From NCBI RefSeq assembly GCF_963678635.1, contig NC_087071.1, positions 25,119,821-25,183,820 on the forward strand: a DNA stretch of 64,000 nucleotides, given 5' to 3'. The position numbers and the translations under genes were made by a program. Numbering within the stretch: position 1 is the stretch's first letter; each line of letters opens with the position of its first letter. The stretch is from Symsagittifera roscoffensis. Taxonomy: Eukaryota > Xenacoelomorpha > Acoela > Convolutidae. Positions 1 through 11,975 of this stretch are shown here, piece by piece. The notes beneath the pieces were generated by a model. It ran no database searches. It was not told the origin of the DNA and was given only the letters and a program-made list of their open reading frames with translations.

Positions 1-1340
1 TTTTGAAATATATTTAGTTATTTCAAAGAAGGAATCCGTTCGTGAAAGTGTTGAATTTTTCAAGCAAGCTAGTCAAGCTCTGAATCTTAAATAATTCAAG
101 TTATATCATACGCGGAATTGGTTCGCAAAAAGAATGAAGTTCTTAAGCAAGATGTTCGAGCTTTGAAAGTTTGAATTCTTTCAATTTTCTTCAAATACGA
201 ATACGGTTTGCGAAAAAGCTGAGATGTTTCAGCTATCAATTTGAGCACGAAATCTTTGAAATTTTTCAAGTTATATAAATGACAGAATCGGTTAGCATAA
301 AAGTGTAGTTTTTTAAGCTAGCTTTTGGAGCTTTGAAGTTTTGAAATATATTTAGTGATTTCAAAGAAGGAATCCGTTCGTGGAAGTGTTGAGTTTTTCA
401 ACCAAGCTAGATAAGCTCTGAATCTTAAATAGTTCAAGTTATTTAAATGACAGAATCGGTTAGCAAAAAAGTGTAATCAGTCAGCAAAAAAGTGTAATTT
501 TTAAGCTAGCTTTTGGAGCTTTGAAATTTTGAAATATAAAAAGTTATTTCATAGAAGGAATCCGTTCGTGGAAGTGTTGAGTTTTTCAAGCAAGCTAGTC
601 AAGCTCTGAATCTGAAATAGTTCAAGTTATATGATACGCGGAATCGGTTCGCAAAAAGAATGAAGTTCCTAAGCAAGATATTCGAGCTTTGAAAATTTGA
701 ATTCTTTCAAGTTTTTTCAAAGACAAAAACTTCTTGCGAAAAAGCTGAGATTTTTCAGCAATCATTTTGAGCTACGAATTTTTGAAATTTTTCAAGTTAT
801 ATAAATGACAGAATCGGTTAGCAAAAAAGTGTAATCGGTCAGCAAAAAAGTGTAATTTTTCAGCTAGCTTTTGGAGCTTTGAAACTTTGAAATATAACAA
901 GTGATTTCATAGAAGGAATCCGTTCGTGGAAGTGTTGAATTTTTCAAGCAAGGTAGTCAAGCTCTGAATCTTAAATAGTTCAAGTTATATCATACGCGGA
1001 ATCGCTTCGCAGAAAGAATGACGTTCCTAAGCAAGATATTTGAGCTTTGAAAGTTTGAATTCTTTCAAGTTTTTTCAAAGACGAAAACGTTTTGCGAAAA
1101 AGCTGAGATTTTTCAGCAATCAATTTGAGCTACGAAATTTTGAAATATATTAAGTTGTTTCATAAAAGGAATCCATTCGTGGAAGTGTTGAGTTTTTCAA
1201 GCAAGCTAGTCAAGCTCTGAAGCTTATATAGTTCAAGTTAAATAAATGACAGAATCGGTTAGCAAAAAAGTGTAATCGGTCAGCAAAAAAGGAACTTTTT
1301 AAGCTAGCTTTTGGAGCTTTGAAATTTTGAAATATAACAA
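1..1340 (+). repeat. Mosaic of tetramers, trimers and M1-M4 dimers
   Basis: The window opens at the end of an M4. The order is irregular: several M1 are followed directly by M4 (around 360-540 and 1150-1330), and M3 ends run into M1. Rare shared variants, namely ATATGATACGCGG near 630, AAAAACTTCTTGCG near 725 and TCGCTTCGCAG near 1002, recur at 35.5-37.2 kb. This block is therefore related to a block about 35-36 kb downstream. No gene is visible. Confidence 0.85.
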
Positions 1341-4050
1341 GTTTTTTCATAGAAGGATTCCGTTTGTGGAAGTGTTGAATTTTTCAAGCAAGCCAGTCAA
1401 GCTCTGAATCCTAAATAGTTCAAGTTATATCATACGCGGAATCGGTTTGCAAAAAGAATGAAGTTCCTAAGCAAGATGATCGATCTCTGAAATTTTGAAT
1501 TCTTTCATGTTTTTTCAAAGACGAAAACGGTTTGCAAAAAAGCTGAGATTTTTCAGCAATAAATTTGAGCTACGAGTTTTTTAAATATTTCAAGTTATAT
1601 AAATGACAGAATCGGTTAGCAAAAAAGTGTAATCGGTCAGAAAAAAAAAGTAATTTTTTAAGCTAGCTTATGGAGCTTTGAAACTTTGAAATAGAACAAG
1701 ATATTTCATAGAACGAATCCGTTTGTGGAGTTTTTGAATTTTTCACGCAAGCTAGTCAAGCTCTGAATCTTAAATAATTCAAGTTATATCATACGCGGAA
1801 TCGGTTCGCAAAAAGAATGAAGTTCCTAAGCAAGATATTCGAGCTTTGAAAGATTGAATTCTTTCAAGTTTTTTCAAAGACGAAAACAGTTTGCGAAAAA
1901 GCTGAGATTTTTCAGCAATCAATTTGAGCTACAAAATTTTGAAATATTTCAAGTTATATAAATGACAGAATCCGTTAGCAAAAAAGTGTAATCGGTCGGC
2001 AAAAAAGTGTAATTTTTTAAGCTAGCTTTTGGATCTTTGAAAATTTGAAATTTAACAAGTTATTTCATAGAAGGAATCCGTTCGTGGAATTGTTGATTTT
2101 TTCACGCAAGCTAGTCAGGCTATGAATCTTAATTAGTTCAAGTTATATCATACGCGGAATTGAATCGCAGAAAGCTAGTAATTTTTTAAGCTAGCTTATG
2201 GAGCTTTGAAACTTTGAAATATAACAAGGTATTTCATAGAATGAACCCGTTTGTGGACTTTTTGAATTTTTCACGCAAGCTAGTCAAGCTCTGAATCTTA
2301 AATAATTCAAGTTATATCATACGCGGAATCGGTTTGCAAAAAGAATGAAGTTCCTAAACAAGATATTCGAGCTTTGAAAGTTTGAATTCTTTCAAGTTTT
2401 TTCAAAGACGAAAACGGTTTGCGAAAAACTAGAGATTTTTCTGCAATCAATTTGAGCTACGAAATTTTGAAATATTTCAAGTTATATAAATGACAGAATC
2501 GGTTAGCAAAAAAGTGTAATCGGTCAGCAAAAAAGTGTAATTTTTTAAGCTAGCTTTTGCAGCTTTGAAACTTTGAAATCTAACAAGTTTTTTCATAGAA
2601 GGATTCCGTTTGTGGAAGTGTTGAATTTTTCAAGCAAGCCAGTCAAGCTCTGAATCCTAAATAGTTCAAGTTATATCATACGCGGAATCGGTTTGCAAAA
2701 AGAATGAAGTTCCTAAGCAAGATATTCGATCTCTGAAAGTTTGAATTCTTTCATGTTTTTTCAAAGACGAAAACGGTTTGCGAAAAAGCTGAGATTTTTT
2801 AGCAATCAATTTGAGCTACGAGTTTTTTAAATATTTCAAGTTATATAAATGACAGAATCGGTTAGCAAAAAAATGTAATCGGTCAGCAAAAAAAGTTATT
2901 TTTTAAGCTAGCTTATGGAGCTTTGAAACTTTGAAATAGAACAAGGTATTTCATAGAACGAATCCGTTTGTGGAGTTTTTGAAATTTTCACGCAAGCTAG
3001 TCAAGCTCTGAATCTTAAATAATTCAAGTTATATCATACGCGGAATCGGTTCGCAAAAAGAATGAAGTTCCTAAACAAGATATTCGAGCTTTGAAAGTTT
3101 GAATTCTTTCAAGTTTTTTCAAAGACGAAAACAGTTTGCGAAAAAGCTGAGATTTTTCAGCAATCAATTTGAGCTACAATATTTTGAAATATTTCAAGTT
3201 ATTTAAATGACAGATTCGGTTAGCAAAAAAATGTAATCGGTCAGCAAAAAAGTGTAATTTTTTAAGCTAGCTTTTGGATCTTTGAAACTTTGAAATTTAA
3301 CAAGTTATTTCATAGAAGGAATCCGTTCGCGGAATTGTTGATTTTTTCACGCAAGCTAGTCAGGCTCTGAATCTTAAATAGCTCAAGTTATATCATACGC
3401 GGAATTGGTTCGCAGAAAAAATAGTAAATTTAAGCAAGCTATTCGAGCTTTGAAAGTTTGAATTCTTTCAATTTTCTTCAAATACGAATACGGTTTGCGA
3501 AAAAGCTGAGATGTTGTAGCTATCAATTTGAGCACGAAATCTTTAAAATTTTTCAAATTATATGAATGACAGAATTGGTTAGCAAAAAAGTGTAATTTTT
3601 TAAGCTAGCTTTTGGAGCTTTGAAATTTTGAAATATGACAAATTATTTCATAGAAGGAATTCGTTCATGGAAGTGTTGACATTTTCAAGCAAGCTAGTCA
3701 AGCTCTGAATCCTAAATAGTTCAATTTATATCATACGCGGAATCGGTTCGCAAAAAGAATGAAGTTCCCAAGCTAGATATTTGAGCTTTGAAAGTTTGAA
3801 TTCTTTCAAGTTTTTTCAAAGAAGAAAACGGTTTGCAAAAAAGCTGAGACTTTTCAGCAATTAATTTGAGCTCCAAAATTTTGAAATATTTCAAGTTATA
3901 TAAATAACAGAATTGGTTAGCAAAAAAGTGTATTTTTTCAAGCTAGCTTTTGGAGCTTTGAAATTTTGAATTATAACAAGTTATTTCATAGAAGGAGTCC
4001 GTTCGTGGAAGTGTTGAATTTTTCAAGCAAGCTAGTCAAGCTCTGAATCT
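1341..4050 (+). repeat. Tetramer block with an internal 1245-bp duplication
   Basis: GAAGGATTC followed by CGTTTGTGG occurs at 1352 and 2598 (spacing 1246). GAACGAATCCGTTTGTGG occurs at 1711 and 2956 (spacing 1245). The sequence of 1.34-2.15 kb is therefore repeated at 2.58-3.40 kb. Between them lies a damaged M2 (around 2150-2190) in which TTGAATCGCAGAAAGCTAGTA joins an M2 head to an M4 tail. From 3.4 kb the M2'/M3' subfamily appears. Confidence 0.85.
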
Positions 4051-6410
4051 TACGCGGAATGGGTTCGCAAAAAGAATGAAGTTCCTAAGCAAGATATTCG
4101 AGCATTGAAAGTTTGAATTCTTTCAATTTTATTCAAATACGAATACGGTTTGCGAAAAAGCTGAGATGTTGCAGCTATCAATTTGAGCTACGAAATTATG
4201 AAATATAACAAGTTATTTCATAGAAGGAATTCGTTCGTGGAAAAGTTGAATTTTCAAGCAAGCTAGTCAAGCTCTGAATCTTAAATAGTTCAAGTTATAT
4301 CATACGCGGAATCGGTTCGCAAAAAGAATGAAGTTCCTAAGCAAGATATTCGAGCACTGAAAGTTTGAATTCTTTCAAGTTTTTTCAAAGACGAAAACCG
4401 TTTGCGAAAAAGCTGAGATTTTTCAGCAATCATTTTGAGCTACGAAATTTTGAAATATAACAAGTTATTTCATAGAAGGAACTCGTTCGTGGAAAAGTTG
4501 AATTTTCAAGCAAGCTAGTCAAGCTCTGAATCTTAAATAGTTCACGTTACATAAATGACAGAATCGGTAGCAAAAAAGTGTAATTTTTTAAGCTAGCTTT
4601 TAAGCTTTGAAATTTTGAAATATAACAAGTTTTTCCTTAGAAGGATTCCGTGCGTGGAAGTGCTGAATTTTTCAAGCAAGCTAGTCAAGCTTTGAATCTT
4701 AAATAGTTCAAGTTATATCATACGCGGAATCGGTTCGCAAAAAGAATGAAGTTCCTAAGCAAGATATTCGAGCATTGAAAGTTTGAATTCTTTCAATTTT
4801 CTTCAAATACGAATACGGTTTGCGAAAAAGCTGAGATGTTGCAGCTATCAATTTGAGCTACGAAATTTTGAAATATAACAAGTTATTTCATAGAAGGAAT
4901 TCGTTCGTGGAAAAGTTGAATTTTCAAGCAAGCTAGTCAAGCTCTGAATCTTAAATAGTTCAAGTTATATCATACGCGGAATCGGTTCGCAAAAAGAATG
5001 AAGTTCCTAAGCAAGATATTCGAGCACTGAAAGTTTGAATTCTTTCAAGTTTTTTCAAAGACGAAAACCGTTTGCGAAAAAGCTGAGATTTTTCAGCAAT
5101 CATTTTGAGCTACGAAATTTTGAAATATAACAAGTTATTTCATAGAAGGAACTCGTTCGTGGAAAAGTTGAATTTTCAAGCAAGCTAGTCAAGCTCTGAA
5201 TCTTAAATAGTTCACGTTACATAAATGACAGAATCGGTAGCAAAAAAGTGTAATTTTTTAAGCTAGCTTTTAAGCTTTGAAATTTTGAAATATAACAAGT
5301 TTTTCCATAGAAGGATTCCGTGCGTGGAAGTGCTGAATTTTTCAAGCAAGCTAGTCAAGCTCTGAATCTTAAATAGTTCAAGTTATATCATACGCGGAAT
5401 CGGTTCGCAAAAAGAATGAAGTTCCTAAGCAAGATATTCGAGCACTGAAAGTTTGAACTCTTTCAAGTTTTTTCAAAGACGAAAACGGTTTGCGAAAAAG
5501 CTGAGACTTTTCAGCAATCAAATTGAGCTACGAATTTTTGAAATACTTCAATTAATAGAAATGACAGAAGCGGTTAGCAAAAAAGTGTAATTTTTTAAGC
5601 TAGCTTTTGAAGCTTTGAAATTTTGAAATATAACAAGTTTTTTCATAGAAGGATTCCGTTCGTGGAAGTGTTGAATTTTCCAAGCAAGCTAGTCAAGCTC
5701 TGAATCTTAAATATTTCAAGTTATATCATACGCGGAATCGGTTCGCAAAAAGAATGAAGTTCCTAAGCAAGATATTCGATCTCTGAAAGTTTGAATTCTT
5801 TCATGTTTTTTCAAAGACGAAAACGGTTTGCGAAAAAGCTGAGATTTTTTAGCAATCAATTTGAGCTACGAATTTTTGAAATACTTCAATTAATATAAAT
5901 GACAGAAGCGGTTAGCAAAAAAGTGTAATTTTTTAAGCTAGCTTTTGAAGCTTTGAAATTTTGAAATATAACAAGTTTTTCCATAGAAGGATTCCGTGCG
6001 TGGAAGTGCTGAATTTTTCAAGCAAGCTAGTCAAGCTCTGAATCTTAAATAGATCAAGTTATATCATACGCGGAATCGGTTCGCAAAAAGAATGAAGTTC
6101 CTAAGCAAGATATTCGAGCACTGAAAGTTTGAACTCTTTCAAGTTTTTTCAAAGACGAAAACGGTTTGCGAAAAAGCTGAGACTTTTCAGCAATCAAATT
6201 GAGCTACGAATTTTTGAAATACTTCAATTAATATAAATGACAGAAGCGGTTAGCAAAAAAGTGTAATTTTTTAAGCTAGCTTTTGAAGCTTTGAAATTTT
6301 GAAATATAACAAGTTTTTTCATAGAAGGATTCCGTTCGTGGAAGTGTTGAATTTTCCAAGCAAGCTAGTCAAGCTCTGAATCTTAAATATTTCAAGTTAT
6401 ATCATACGCG
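4051..6410 (+). repeat. 670/676-bp octamer tandem units
   Basis: GAATACGGTT with its following context recurs at 4141 and 4811. The rare CACGTTACATAAATGAC recurs at 4543 and 5213. Both spacings are 670 bp, about eight monomers. Downstream the rare GTGCGTGGAAGTGCTG recurs at 5320 and 5996 (676 bp), and GAAGCGGTTAGC recurs at 5568, 5905 and 6243 (337-338 bp). Near-identity between adjacent copies indicates recent unequal exchange. Confidence 0.87.
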
Positions 6411-8860
6411 GAATCGGTTCGCAAAAAGAATGAAGTTCCTAAGCAAGATATTCGAGCTTTAAAAGATTGAATACTTTCAAGTTTTTCAAAGACGAAAACA
6501 ATTTGCGAAAAAGCTGAGATTATAAAGCAATCAATTTGAGCTACAAAATTTTAAAATATTTCAAGTTATATAAATGACAGAATCGGTTAGCAAAAAAGTG
6601 TAATCGGTCGGCAAAAAAATGTAATTTTTTAAGCTAGCTTTTGGATCTTTGAAACTTTGAAATTTAACAAGTGATTTCATTGAAGGAATCCGTTCGTGGA
6701 ATTGTTGATTTTTTCACGCAAGCTAGTCAGGCTATGAATGTTAATTAGTTCAAGTTATATCATACGCGGAATTGAGACGCAGAAAGCTAGTAATTTTTTA
6801 AGCTAGCTTATGGAGCTTTGAAACTTTGAAATATAACAAGGTATTTCATAGAATGAATCCGTTTGTGGAGTTTTTGAATTTTTCACGCAAGCTAGACAAG
6901 CTCTGAATCTTAAATAATTCAAGTTATATCATACGCGGAATCGGTTCGCAAAAAGAATGAAGTTCCTAAACAAGATATTCGAGCTTTGAAAGTTTGAATT
7001 CTTTCATGTTTTTTCAAAGACGAAAACAGTTTGCGAAAAAGCTGAGATTTTTCAGCAATCAATTTGAGCTACAATATTTTGAAATATTTCAAGTTATATA
7101 AATGACAGAATCGGTTAGCAAAAAAATGTAATCGGTCAGCAAAAAAGTGTAATTTTTTAAGCTAGCTTTTGGATCTTTGAAACTTTGAAATTTAACAAGT
7201 TATTTCATAGAAGGAATCCGTTCGCAGAATTGTTGATTTTTTCACGCAAGCTAGTCAGGCTCTGAATCTTAAATAGTTCAAGTTATATCATACGCAGAAT
7301 TGGTTCGCAGAAAAATAGTAAATTTAAGCAAGCTATTCGAGCTTTGAAAGTTTGAATTCTTTCAATTTTCTTCAAATACGAATAGGGTAAGCTGAGATGT
7401 TGTAGCTATCAATTTGAGCACGAAATCTTTGAAATTTTTCAAATTATATGAATGACAGAATTGATTAGCAAAAAAGTGTAATTTTTTAAGCTAGCTTTTG
7501 GAGCTTTGAAATTTTGAAATATAACAAATTATTTCATAGAAGGAATTCGTTCATGGAAGTGTTGAATTTTTCAAGCAAGCTAGTCAAGCTCTGAATCCTA
7601 AATAGTTCAAGTTATATCATACGCGGAATCGGTTCGCAAAAAGAATAGCTTTGAAAGTTTGAATTCTTTCAAGTTTTTTCAAAGACGAAAACGGTTTGCA
7701 AAACAGCTGAGATTTTTCAGCAATTAATTTGAGCTGCGAAATTTTGAAATATTTCAGGTTAGCAAAAAAGTGTATTTTTTTAAGCTAGCTTTTGGAGCTT
7801 TGAAATTTCGAATTATAACAAGTTATTTCATAGAAGGAATCCGTTCGTGGAAGTGTTGAATTTTTGCAAGCAAGCTAGTCAAGCTCTGAATCTTACGCGG
7901 AATCGGTTCGCAAAAAGAATGAAGTTCCTAAGCAAGATATTCGAGCATTGAAAGTTTGAATTCTTTCAATTTTCTTCAAATACGAATACGGTTTGCGAAA
8001 AAGCTGAGATGCTGCAGCTATCAATTTGAGCACGAAATCTTTGAAATTTTTCAAATTATATGAATGACAGAATTGGTTAGCAAAAAGTGTAATTTTTTAA
8101 GCTAGCTTTTGGAGCTTTGAAATTTTGAATTATAACAAGTTATTTCATAGAAGGAATCCGCTCGTGGAAGTGTTGAATTTTTGCAAGCAAGCTAGTCAAG
8201 CTCTGAATCTTACGCGGAATCGGTTCGCAAAAAGAATGAAGTTCCTAAGCAAGATATTCGAGCATTGAAAGTTTGAATTCTTTCAATTTTCTTCAAATAC
8301 GAATACGGTTTGCGAAAAAGCTGAGATGCTGCAGCTATCAATTTGAGCACGAAATCTTTGAAATTTTTCAAATTATATGAATGACAGAATTGGTTAGCAA
8401 AAAGTGTAATTTTTTAAGCTAGCTTTTGCAACTTTGAATTTTTGAAATATAACAAATTGTTTCATAGAAGGAATTCGTTCATGGAAGTGTTGAGTTTTTC
8501 AAGCAAGCTAGTCAAGCTCTGAATCCTAAATAGTTCAAGTTATATCATACGCGGAATCGGTTTGCAAAAAAAATGAAGTTCCCAAGCTAGATATTCGAGC
8601 TTTGAAAGTTTGAATTCTTTCAAGTTTTTTCAAAGACGAAAACGGTTTGCGAAAAAGCTGAGATTTTTCAGCAATCATTTTGAGCTACGAAATTTTGAAA
8701 TATAACGAGTTATTTCATAGAAGGAATTCGTTCGTGGAAGTGTTGAATTTTCAAGCAAGCTAGTCAAGCTCTGAATCTTAAATAGTTCACGTTACATAAA
8801 TGACAGAATCGGTTAGCAAAAAAGTGTAATTTTTTTAGCTAGCTTTTGAAGCTTTGAAAT
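6411..8860 (+). repeat. Recombinant copy of the 1.8-4.1 kb block
   Basis: The odd CGCAGAAAGCTAGTA junction at 6781 matches 2169 (spacing 4612). The CCGTTCGC...GATTTTTTCACGC variant at 7218 matches 3323 (spacing 3895). GAAGGAATTCGTTCATGG at 7539 matches 3653 (spacing about 3886). The change in spacing of about 717 bp between 6.85 and 7.2 kb indicates that this copy lost about two tetramers. The block also contains several small internal deletions. Confidence 0.8.
7850..8440 (+). repeat. 317-bp tandem duplication
   Basis: GATGCTGCAGCTATCAA occurs at 8008 and 8325, spacing 317 bp, with near-identical surroundings. Each copy keeps the same deletion between M1 and M2 (CTGAATCTTACGCGG near 7888 and 8206), which is why the unit is shorter than the usual 338 bp. 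Confidence 0.87.
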
Positions 8861-10239
8861 TTTGAAATATAACAAGTTTTTTCATAGAAGGATTCCGTGC
8901 GTGGAAGTGTTGAATTTTTCAAGCAAGCTAGTCAAGCTCTGAATCTTAAATATTTCAAGTTATATCATACGCGGAATCGGTTCGCAAAAAGAATGAAGTT
9001 CCTAAGCAAGATATTCGAGCTTTGGAGGTTTGAATTCTTTCAAGTTTTTTCAATGACGAAAACGGTTTGCGAAAAAGCTGAGACTTTTCAGCAATCAAAT
9101 TGAGCTACATATTTTTGAAATACTTCAATTAATATAAATGACAGAAGCGGTTAGCAAAAAAGTGTAATTTTTTAAGCTAGCTTTTGAAGCTTTGAAATTT
9201 TGATATAAAACAAGTTTTTTCATAGAAGGATTCCGTTCGTGGAAGTGTTGAATTTTCCAAGCAAGCTAGTCAAGCTCTGAATCTTAAATATTTCAAGTTA
9301 TATCATACGCGGAATCGGTTCGCAAAAAGAATGAAGTTCCTAAGCAAGATATTCGAGCTTTGGAGGTTTGAATTCTTTCAAGTTTTTTCAAAGACGAAAA
9401 CGGTTTGCGAAAAAGCTGTGATGTTTCAGCTATCTATTTGAAATACGAAATTTTGAATTATTTCAAGTTATATAAATGACAGAATTGGTATGCAAAAAAA
9501 TTGTAATTTTTTAAGCTAGCTTCTGGGGCGTTAAAATTCGAAATATAACAAGTTAGTTCATAGAAGGAATCGGTTCATGAAAGGGTTTAATTTTTTTCAA
9601 GCAAGCTAGTCAAGCTCTGAATCTTAAATAATTCAAGTTATATCATACGTGGAATTGGTTCGCAGAAAGAATAGTGTTTTTAAGCAAGCTATTCGAGCTT
9701 GGAAAGTTTGATATCTATCAATTTTCTTCAAATACGAATACGGTTTTCGAAAAAGCTGAGATGTTGCAGCTATCAATTTGAGCACGGAATCTTTGAAGTT
9801 TTTCAAGTTATATGAATACAGAATTGGTTAGCAAAAAAGTGTAATTTTTTAAGCTAACTTTTGGAGCTTTGAAATTTTGATTATAACAAGTTATTTCATA
9901 GAAGTAATTCGTTCGTGGAAGTGTTGAATTTTTCAAGCAAGCTAGTCAAGCTCTGAATCCTAAATAGTTCAAATTATATCATACGCGGAATCGGTTCGCA
10001 AAAAGAATGAAGTTCCTAAGCTAGATATTCGAGCTTTGAAAGTTTGAATTCTTTCAAGTTTTTTCAAAGACGAAAACGGTTTGCGAAAATGCTGAGACCT
10101 CTCAGTCATCAGTTTGAGCTACGAAATTTTGAAATATTTCAAGTTATATAAATGACAGAATCGGATAGCAAAAAAGTGTAATTTTTTATGCTAGCTTTTG
10201 AAGCTTTGAAATTTTGAAATATAACAAGTTATTTCATAG
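8861..10239 (+). repeat. Mixed tetramers, M1-M4 and primed subfamilies
   Basis: 338-bp tetramers with the GAAGCGGTTAGC variant (about 9145) are followed by an M2'/M3'/M4' tetramer (9640-9890) and then canonical tetramers with CTAAGCTAGATATTCGAG. The plus-strand open frame at 8897-9103 lies wholly inside this repeat (M1-M2-M3) and is not a gene. Confidence 0.82.
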
Positions 10240-11975
10240 AAGGAATCCGTTCGTGGAGTTTTTGAATTTTTCACGCAAGCTAGTCAAGCTCTGAATCTTA
10301 AATAGTTCAAATTATATCATACGCGGAATCGGTTCGCAAAAAGAATGAAGTTCCTAAGCCAGATATTTGAGCTTTGAAAGTTTGAATTCTTTCAAGTTTT
10401 TTCAAAGACGAAAACGGTTTGCGAAAAAGCTGAGACTTTTCAGCAATCAATTTGAGCTATGAAATTTTGAAATATTGCAAGTTATATAAATGACAGAATC
10501 GGATAGCAAAAAAGTGTAATTTTTCATGCTAGCTTTTGAAGCTTTGAAGTTTTGAAGTATAACAGGTTTTTTCATCGAAGGATTCCATTCGTGGAAGTGT
10601 TGAGTTTTTCAAGCAAGCTAGTCAAGCTCTGAATCTTAAATAGTTCAAGTTATATCATACGCGGAACCTGTTCGCAAAAAGAATGAAGTTCCTAAGCAAG
10701 ATATTTGAGCACTGAAATTTTGAATTCTTTTAAGTTTTTTCAAAGACGAAAACGGTTTGCGAAAAAGCTCAGATTTTTCAGCAATCAATTTGAGCTACGA
10801 TATTTTGAAATATTTCAAGTTATAGAAATGACAGAATCGGTTAACAAAAAAGTGTAATCGGTCAGCAAAAAAGTGTAATTTTTTAAGCTAGCTATTCGAG
10901 CTTTGAAAGTTTGAATTCTTTCAGTTTTCTTCAAATAAGAATACGGTTTGCAAAAAAGCTGAGATGTTTCAGCTATCAATTTGAGCACGAAATCCTTGAA
11001 ATTTTTCAACTTATTTAAATGACAGAATCGGTCAGCAAAAAAGCGTAATTTTTTAAGCTAACTTTTGGAGCTTTGAAATTTTGAAATATAACAAGTAATT
11101 TCATAGAAGGAATCCGTTCGTGGAGTTTTTGATTTGTTCACGCAAGCTAGTCAAGCTCTGAATCTTAAATAGTTCAAATTATATCATACGCGGAATCGGT
11201 TCGCAAAAAGAATGAAGTTCCTAAGCCAGATATTTGAGCTTTGAAAGTTTGAATTCTTTCAAGTTTTTTCAAAGACGAAAACGGTTTGCAAAAAAGCTGA
11301 GACTTTTCAGCAATCAATTTGAGCTATGAAATTTTGAAATATTGCAAGTTATATAAATGACAGAATCGGATAGCAAAAAAGTGTAATTTTTCATGCTAGC
11401 TTTTGAAGCTTTGAAATTTTGAAGTATAACAGGTTTTTTCATCGAAGGATTCCATTCGTGGAAGTGTTGAGTTTTTCAAGCAAGCTAGTCAAGCTCTGAA
11501 TCTTAAATAGTTCAAGTTATATCATACGCGGAACCTGTTCGCAAAAAGATTGAAGTTCCTAAGCAAGATATTTGAGCACTGAAATTTTGAATTCTTTTAA
11601 GTTTTTTCAAAGACGAAAACGGTTTGCGAAAAAGCTCAGATTTTTCAGCAATCAATTTGAGCTACGATATTTTGAAATATTTCAAGTTATATAAATGACA
11701 GAATCGGTTAACAAAAAAGTGTAATCGGTCAGCAAAAAAGTGTAATTTTTTAAGCTAGCTATTCGAGCTTTGAAAGTTTGAATTCTTTCAGTTTTCTTCA
11801 AATAAGAATACGGTTTGCAAAAAAGCTGAGATGTTTCAGCTATCAATTTGAGCACGAAATCCTTGAAATTTTTCAACTTATTTAAATGACAGAATCGGTC
11901 AGCAAAAAAGCGTAATTTTTTAAGCTAACTTTTGGAGCTTTAAAAAATTGAAATATAACAAGTTTTTTCATAGAA
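10240..11975 (+). repeat. Two tandem 867-bp ten-monomer units
   Basis: ACGCGGAATCGG before the rare CTAAGCCAGATATTTGAG occurs at 10321 and 11188, spacing 867 bp. The chimeric M4/2 monomers and their minus-strand open frames (10815-11009 and 11682-11876) show the same spacing. The order is M1-M2-M3-M4-M1-M2-M3-M4/2(with 21-bp duplication)-M3'-M4'. The copies differ at only a few positions. Confidence 0.9.

Noticed and set aside
8897-9103. Plus-strand open frame of 68 codons
   Set aside because: It lies entirely in M1-M2-M3 monomers, and homologous copies elsewhere are interrupted. Nothing indicates coding.
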